From Limnanthes douglasii subsp. nivea (taxonomy: Eukaryota; Streptophyta; Magnoliopsida; Brassicales; Limnanthaceae), in the NCBI GenBank assembly GCA_036936605.1, contig JAUPFV010000003.1, forward strand, positions 79,778,273 through 79,842,272: a stretch of 64,000 nt of DNA, read 5' to 3'. Shown here one piece after another: positions 57,176-64,000 of this stretch. A program made the translations under genes and the position numbers. A model generated the notes under the pieces. The model saw only the letters and a list, made by a program, of their open reading frames with translations, made no database searches and was not told the DNA's origin. Within the stretch, counting starts at the first letter, position 1. Every line of letters begins with the position of its first letter.

Positions 57176-57178
57176 AAT

Positions 57179-57196
57179 TGGTGACCACAGTGGGAG
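57179..57196 (+). other. Primer-binding site of Tat-B
   Basis: TGGTGACCACAGTGGGAG starts three bases after the LTR. It differs from the Tat-A site only at the fourth base. Confidence 0.75.
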
Positions 57197-57247
57197 CACG
57201 ACGGTACCTGAATCTAGCATTCAAAACCATTAGAAAAACCAGTCCGA

Positions 57248-59585
57248 ATGAATCCGGACGCACCGGAAGTACCACCAGCTTTGCTTGAAGTGGTGGGAGA
57301 AAATGATGAATATATCATCGAGGAGCGTGATAGATTAAATGGCGAGATAGAAGCTCTGAGGGCAGAGAGGGCAAAGATGGGGATAAAAGAGAAGTCAAAG
57401 GCATCAGTTGCTCATCATACTGACAACCCTAGAGAGCATGAGCCTTCAAAGACCCATGTGAGTACGAAGAAGACCCATGCTAGCTCCAAAAAGTTTCACC
57501 GGTCCAAGCCGGTGGAGAGCTCTGATTCAGACTCAGAATCTTCCAGTAGCTCCTCGGGTGAAGATAGAGTTGAAGAATCCTTGTCCTCCAACAGTAATGA
57601 GGGCCGATCTAAAAAGAAATAAAAGTTGGTTAAGAAGTATTCAAGAAAAAGTGATAGGCATGGAAAGTTAAAGAGGCATATAGGCAAAGGGTCATCTCAT
57701 AGCCGGATGCTGGTGGATCCTTTTGCCTTCCATGATAAACCAAGTATCTTTGCAACTCCTAATGAGGATACCGTTTTCAGTCGTGGCCGGAATTGGAGAC
57801 AATCTCCATTGTCATCCAAGATTCTGTCCGGAAACCTCCCTAGGAGGTTTGATAGTACAAAAATGGAGAAATACGATGGCAGTAAAGACCCGGACAATCA
57901 CTTGGAACATTTCAAAAATTTCATGATGAATTTCGATGATGACGACAAGTTGCTTTGTAGAGCATTCTCCCAATCATTTACGGGGAGTGCTCTAAAGTGG
58001 TATAATAGCCTACCACAGGGGTGCATCAGAAATTTCGATACCTTTTGGGTGGCCTTCCGGAAGCAGTTTGTTGGAAGTAAGGAGGTGAAGGGCAATAGGG
58101 ACACAATTATCCATTGTGCTAAAGAACCGAAAGAATCTCTCAAAGAATACATAAGTCACTTTGTAAACACCAAAAATGGGTTGGCTGATTGCTTTGAAGA
58201 AGTAGTAATAGCTTCTTTGAGGCGGGGCTTAAACCCTAGAAATTTGGCTGTTTCAGTGACCAGAAAAAAGGCCATGACATGGGGAGGTCTACTGAATCAG
58301 GTTGGAAAGCAAATTAACGTGGATGAATCAAAGAAAACTAGGGTGCACATGCAGGTGAGGTCTACCCCAGCTGCACCAAACCCCAACCAAAATCAGTCCG
58401 GGAACAAGGCAAGGGAGGCCGGGCAGGGTCATAACAGAGCTAAAGCTCAGTCTCAGCCAGCTGTGCCTGCCCAGAGTCAGCAATCTAGAAATAAGAGAGG
58501 GCCTTGGGTTCAACCGGAGTGGTTTGATGAGTTAAAAGAAAGTGTAGCCACCATTTATGATAAAAATAAAGGAAGAAGTACACTATAGAAGGCCGGCTGC
58601 GCTACAATCTCCTAGAGAGCATCGTAACAATTGCTTCTGTCAGTATCATAATGATACTGGCCATACCACTGAGGATTGTATTACTTTACAGCAAGAAGTC
58701 CAGAATTTAATTGAAAGAGGAAAGTTAGGAGCATATGTTAAAAGAAGAGGAGGAAATAGGCCTGATAATGCTCATCGGGCTGGTCCAAACAATGCAGGCA
58801 CATCCGCTCTGGAGGGAGCTATGGTGATAATTGAGAGATTCGATGTAGAGTCAGAATACTTGGACCCTGATCCAACTCGAAACAGAGTGGGTGCCATTGA
58901 GGAACGTTGTAAAACAGTGTCCGGGCTTATTAACTTTTTTGAGTCACTCACAATTTTCGGAGGGGATACCATGACAGCACCCACTGCTTCTTCGAGGAAA
59001 AGGCATGTTCATACTTTAGCTACCCAACTGGAGGGAGGCATGACTTCCTATCAATCGCAGATTCCATTTCCCTTCATTTTTTTCGATGAGGATGACTTAA
59101 GGGATATAGCAGGTCCTCATGAAGATGATGTTGTCATAGGAGCATCTATTGAGGGCAATGACATAAGACGAATTTTGGTGGATACTGGGAATTCAGCCAA
59201 TATCCTCTTTTTAACTTCCTACAAAAAGATGAAAAATCCTGCGGTAATTCAGCGTTCGAACAGGTCAATTGTGGGTTTCACTGGAAGCTCAGCAGATGTG
59301 ATCGGGGAGTTCGAAGAGGAAGTTTTGTTGGGCAAGGGCCCTTTTAAGAAGATGGTTAGAATATTGTTTGTCGTAGTGGATTGTCCCACTTGTTATAATG
59401 TTATTCTAGGGAGGTCTTGGCTCTCTAGGATGCATGAAGTGGCCTCAACAGTCCACCAATATTTGAAATACGCTGTGCAAGGACAAGTGGGAGTTTTTCG
59501 GATCAGCCAAAAGGTAGCAAGAGAGTGTTATGCAACAACGCTGGCTCCTCGGACGTTGGGGGCAATTCGTATCAATGAGGAATAG
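57248..59585 (+). pseudogene. Tat-B gag-protease, broken
   Basis: Homologous along its length to the Tat-A gag-protease: N-terminal coiled coil and Ser/Lys-rich part, capsid-type core (KMEKYDGSKDPDNHLEHFK, FTGSALKWYNSLPQG), variant knuckle (FCQYHNDTGHTTEDC) and a protease motif (ILVDTGNSANILFLTSY, where the DTG box is kept and the following Ser is Asn). Breaks: TAA at 57620 and a frame change near 58560. It ends in UAG at 59583-59585, followed by the same CAGTTTGAGGG as Tat-A. Confidence 0.88.
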
Positions 59586-62500
59586 CAGTTTGAGGGGCTT
59601 TCTTGGGGTGAGGGTGAAATTGATGACCCTAGAGAGACCCCTGGAGTTTTAATACCAGTTGAAGAAGTCGAAACACATTCTTTGGAAGAGGGAAAATTTT
59701 TTAAGATAGGGTCCAAAATGGCATCCGAACTAAAGGGTAAAATGTTGAAGTTTCTAAAAGACCATCAGCATGTTTTTGCTTGGTGAAATGTTGATGTTAC
59801 TGGGGTAACAGCATATATTATATCACACCAATTATCCATCCGAAGAGACATAGCACCTGTAGTACAAAAGAGAAGAGCTTTTTCCAAGGAAAAGGTTGAT
59901 GTCATAGTTCAAGAAGTTGACAGACTTACCAAAATGGGGCAAATAAAGGAGTCTCAGTATCCTTCATGGACAGCCAATCCGGTCTTGGTGAAAAAGAAAA
60001 AGGGCAAGTGGCGTATGTGTATTGATTTTACAGATCTCAACAGGGCTTGCCCAAAGGATTTATACTCGGTTCCCCGGATTGATCAGCTGGTGGATTCCAC
60101 ATCTGGGAATAAACTACTATCTTTCATGGATGCCTTCTCCGGGTACAATCAGATTCAAGTAGATCTGAAGGATCAGGAGCATACTACATTTTTTACTGAT
60201 AGGGGCCTTCATTGTTACAAGGTGATTCCGTTTGGGTTAAAAAATGCTGGGGCTACTTATCAGAGGTTGGTAAACAAAGCTTTTGCTGATCAAATTGGAA
60301 GAAACATGGAAGAATACATCGACGACATGATAGTAAAAAAGTATGGACGAAGAGCTAAACTTGGCAGATCTCCGAGAAACTTTTGCTAACTTAGTAAAAA
60401 TAAATTTGAAACTAAACCCAGAGAAGTGTGTGTTCGGAGTACAGTCTGGAAAATTCCTAGGGTATATAATAAGTGAGCAAGGGATACAACCTGATCCGGA
60501 CCAACTTAATGCTTTATTCTAAATGGAGCCTCCTCGGAATATTAAAGAAGTACAAAGGTTGACTGGGAGGTTGGCTGCGTTAAATCGATTCATTTCAAGG
60601 TCTTCGGACATGTGTGCCCCGTTCTTTCAAACTTTAAAATGTGCAAAGGGATTCAACTGGACTTCACAATGTGATGAGGCCTTTAATAAAATTAAGAGAC
60701 ATCTGTCCTCCCCCAAGACTTTATTTAAACTTGTTGATGGAGAGACACTCTTCATATACTTGGCAGTTTCTAGTTGTGCCATAAGTGCTGTATTAGTGAG
60801 GGAGGTAGATAATTATCCCCGTCCAGTGTATTACATCAGCAAGAGCTTGATAGATGCAGAAAAATGTTATCTGAAGCTTGAAAAATTAGCATTAGCCCTG
60901 GTGATTGCGGCAAGGAAGATGAGGCCTTATTTTTAGGCTCATCCTATTATTGTCCGAACGTCTTTCCCCTTAAAAATGTTCTTCAAAAGGCAGACGTTTC
61001 AAGTAGAATGACTAAGTGGTCAGTGGAATTGGGGGACTTTGATATTGATTTTGCCCCCCGGACAGCGATCAAAGCCCAAGATGTAGCTGATTTCTTAGTT
61101 GAATTCCATTCAGATAGGGATGCAGAGCAAACAACTGATACCAAAGATAAAAAAAAGTCTGGGTCGTCCGGACTGATGGTGGATCAAGTACCATGGGATG
61201 TGGTGCAGGGGTATACTTGACCTCTCTGTATGGTGACAAAATGTACCAAGCTATATGTTTTGCTTTTAGGGCTTTTAATAATGAGTCCGAATATAAAGCT
61301 GCTATAGTTGGTTTAAAGTTAGCTTTTATTTGTGGAGCCAAAAGGGTCAAGTTGATGAGCGATTCCCAACTTCTTATCCATCATGCACAAGGCCAATCCG
61401 AAGCCAAAAAAGAGCAACTGATTAAATACTTACTTCTTCTTTAAAATGAGGCATTTAAGTTCAAGAGCATCGTTTATGAGCACATACCCCGAATAGAAAA
61501 TGAATTGGCAGACTCCTTGGCAACCATAGTCTATACTGAATCCTACCCTTGGATTCATGTGCTGGAGTGCCCTTCCATTCAACTCAGTATGGGTAAGCAG
61601 GAAGAAAGCTTCGATATACGGACGAAACAGTCTCAAGATTGGAGGTTTCCTCTCCTTCAATATCTTTCAGATGGCATTTTTCCTCCGGATAAATCAATAG
61701 CAAGAAAAATAAAGTACAAGGCTCGTGGTTTTATCATACTAAGAGATGTTCTTTATAAGAAGTCTTACAGTAAACCCCTCTTACGATGTTTTGGGGTTGA
61801 TGCATCTCAAATAGTGCTCTCCGAATTACATGATGGTGAGGGATCAGCTCACTGTGGATTCAGAGCTCTAACAAGGAGAGTTTTGTTGGCTGGTTATTAT
61901 TGGCCCTCTATAATGCAATATGCTAAGGAGCTGGTGAGGAAGTGTGACCCATGCCAGAGATATAGCAATGAAATTCATATCCCAGCCATCCATTTAGAGT
62001 CAATTTCTGAGCCTATACCTTTTGCTCGATGGGGGTTAGATTTGCTGGAACCTCTGGCCATGGCATCCGGAGGGCGCAGGATAATAATTGTTGTTATTGA
62101 TTATTTTTCGAAGTGGATCGAAGCAGCTCCATTGGCAGGTACAACATCAAAAGCTGTTATAAAATTTATTTTATCCAATAGCTGTTGCAGATTTGGAATT
62201 CCATAGATGATAACAACAGACAATGGGGCACAGTTCGATAACAAGTAAATGGAGAGTTTCTGTGCCTCTAGAGGTGTACAACATTGTTTCTCTTCACCTT
62301 TCCTCCCACAAGCAAATGGTAAGGTTGAAGTGGCTAACAGGAGTATACTGTCCGGTTTGAAGAAAAATTTAGAAGAGGCTGCTGGAAAATGGCCTAGTTA
62401 TTTGCAAGAAGTTTTGTGGGCTTACCGGACTACACCTGGGCTGCAACACAAGAATCACCTTTTGCTTTGGTCTATGGGATGGATGCCATAGCTCCCATAG

Positions 62501-62874
62501 AAGCAACTCTCCCTTTATTTTGAGTTCATAATTTCTCCAAACACACTAATGAAGGGGCTATCAGAGGCCAACTTGACTTGATAGAGGAAAGAAGAGTTAA
62601 GGTTCACCTTAGGGCTGTGCACAATCAAGGTTTGATGAGAAGCAGGTTTGCTTCTAAAATCAAGAGAAAGGATTTTCAACCGGGGGATAAGGTGTTGAGA
62701 AAATTTTTCTTACACACTAAAGAGAGGCAGTTCGGTAAATTGGCTCCAACTTGGGAAGGACCCTATGTGGTCATTGAAAAGCTTAAGCCTGGAACATACC
62801 GGCTCCAAGACAAAGATGGAAGAATTTTGAACCACCCTTGGAATATCGAACACCTCCGGTTGTACTTGGAATAA
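59586..62874 (+). pseudogene. Tat-B pol (RT, RNase H, second RNase H, integrase), broken
   Basis: It follows the gag UAG in frame. RT: KWRMCIDFTDLNRACPKD, FMDAFSGYNQIQVDL, FGLKNAGATYQ, and a retained YIDDM box (about 60315). RNase H: TLFIYLAVSSCA. The second RNase H lies around 61170-61550 (NNESEYKAAIVGLKL, SDSQLLIHHAQG). Integrase: AHCGFRALTRRVLL, CDPCQRYS, RWGLDLLEPL, TTDNGAQFD, PQANGKVEVANRS, and a GPY end. Breaks include TGA near 59784, a frame change near 60345, TAA near 60522, TAG near 60934, stops near 61441 and 62204, and others. It is not functional as read. Confidence 0.88.
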
Positions 62875-63390
62875 GAACTATGTAAATATTTACTTGTTTA
62901 AAAGTTCATATAAATATTTGGGGGCATACTCTTTCCTACCCTGGTGGCGCGGGGAGGTTTTAATGAGGTGTCCGGGCTCTTTTATAAAATTTGATGCCTT
63001 TTTAAAAATTCGGAGTGTTTTTACTCAATAATTTCTTGTCAAATTTTTATTTAAACACATGCCGGATTAAATTAAAGGGAGTGATGACTACTTAAACATT
63101 TGTCATCAGAGAATTTAAACACTCTCACTTTAGAATATTTATGAAATAACTAAGGGTTGTTTAAACATTAGCCACCAAAATTGAAAAAACTATGAAAGAA
63201 TGCAAGAGTTGTGCAAAGTAAAGATACCCATTAAAACAACCGAAGTGCCTTGGCCATCCAAGGACTTTAAATTGTCAATCAAAGCAAAAACGATCTATCC
63301 GGTCAAACACCGGACACAGTTACAAAAATGCCTTGGCCTTCTATGGACTTTAGTTCAATCAAAACAAAAGGTAAAAAAATAATTGATATT
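62875..63390. other. Convergent 3' spacer of Tat-B with two CCTTGG hairpins
   Basis: Non-coding. CCTTGGCCATCCAAGG (63248-63263) and CCTTGGCCTTCTATGG (63331-63346) correspond in place and spacing to the hairpins in the Tat-A spacer. Confidence 0.5.
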
Positions 63391-64000
63391 CTAAGACTGA
63401 GCCTTTGAAGATGGCTCAGCCTCACTCGTTTTCTTCTTCTTGAGGTCATCATTCTCCTCAGTTGGACTCTACCCAGTGTTCTCTTCCTCATCGGATGAGT
63501 CAACACTAGAATAATCATGCAAGTCTCCATCAGCCATAGTGTGGAAGGGAAGGTCTTCGTACTCTACATAAGTCCATAAATCTCCCAGATTCCTCTTCGG
63601 GAACTTCTCATGAAAGAGCAAGACCATGTCTGACTTCACTTTGGCATACATTTCTTCATGTGTATCTATCATACTATTGGTGTAAGCATCAATCTTGGCT
63701 TGAATTTTGGCCTCTTACTCTCTTAGCAGATCATCTTTTTCCTATGCCACCTTGGACACCGAGTCCTCGAGCGTGATCTTGTCATTGGTCAAAGTATGAA
63801 TGACTTGGTCCTTGGCCTTCACTTCCTCTTTCGAAGAGGAGAGATCTTTCTCCAACCCTGACTGCTTTGCTCGGAGGTCTTTGATAGTATCTTCTAAGGT
63901 AGCTACCTTTGTGGCCCAACCCTCCTGGTTCTTCTTTAACTCATCGTTTCCTCTCTTCAAAACATCAGCATTTTGGGTGGCAATGAGGAGGTCGTTGGAC
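63391..64000 (-). pseudogene. Tat-B antisense accessory gene, C-terminal part
   Basis: The minus strand codes a coiled coil (MKRGNDELKKNQEGWATKV, LRAKQSGLEKDLSSSKEEV) and then VKSDMVLLFHEKFPKRNLGDLW and an acidic tail ending near SEAEPSSKAQS. This matches the end of the Tat-A antisense gene. Stops and frame changes near 63470 and 63715 break it. The rest lies beyond the window. Confidence 0.8.

Larger units (their letters stand above)
56756..64000 (+). mobile_element. Tat-B: decayed Tat-lineage Ty3/gypsy element, truncated by the window end
   Basis: Same family as Tat-A but on the plus strand: 5' LTR (56756-57175), PBS (57179-57196), gag-protease (57248-59585), pol (59586-62874), spacer, and the end of the antisense gene on the minus strand (63391-64000). 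The 3' LTR is beyond the window. Its protein blocks closely resemble those of Tat-A, but many stops and frameshifts show it is older. Confidence 0.92.

Overview
The window is plant nuclear DNA, most likely from a core eudicot; the species cannot be read from the sequence. Evidence: AT-rich sequence, many-exon genes with GT-AG introns, TATA boxes about 30 bp ahead of presumed starts, a chloroplast-division gene (ARC3), a GH31 alpha-glucosidase with a plant-type intron pattern, and a heavy load of plant transposable elements. There is no CRISPR array, operon or tRNA/rRNA gene that I can see.

Only two genes look like intact host genes, both on the minus strand: a secreted alpha-glucosidase (7975-11298, five exons, 998 aa) with an expanded Ser/Pro-rich insertion, and ARC3 (47307-55004, sixteen exons, 744 aa; FtsZ-like region plus MORN repeats).

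The rest is mobile DNA. 1-7500: a minus-strand multi-exon gene remnant of the plant transposon Ulp1/C48-protease type, plus a short TATA-driven acidic-protein gene. The non-coding parts of this region are filled with a recurring word related to CATTGCTAGATAC. 12045-18166: an almost full-length L1-type LINE (plus strand, poly(A), target duplication) with broken ORFs. 19775-30316: a complete Tat-lineage Ty3/gypsy element (Tat-A, minus strand) with two 480-bp LTRs differing at about 3 positions, a 5-bp target duplication, dual RNase H, and a spliced antisense gene between integrase and 3' LTR. Its reverse transcriptase lacks the YIDD box. 35553-46080: an old minus-strand LINE split by a 6.4-kb Mutator-like element (36799-43164) with 44-bp TIRs. 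That element carries two convergent genes, a plant-mobile-domain gene and a MURA-type transposase with SWIM and OTU-like domains; the first intron of each holds GC-rich hairpins. 56756 to the window end: a second, decayed Tat element (Tat-B, plus strand).

The observations most worth a second look are the CTAGATAC arrays with their two-gene element, the paired intronic GC hairpins in the PMD/MURA-OTU Mutator element, the young Tat-A copy that lost its RT active site, the shared in-frame UAG at the Tat gag-pol border, and the spliced antisense Tat gene with its own TATA box.
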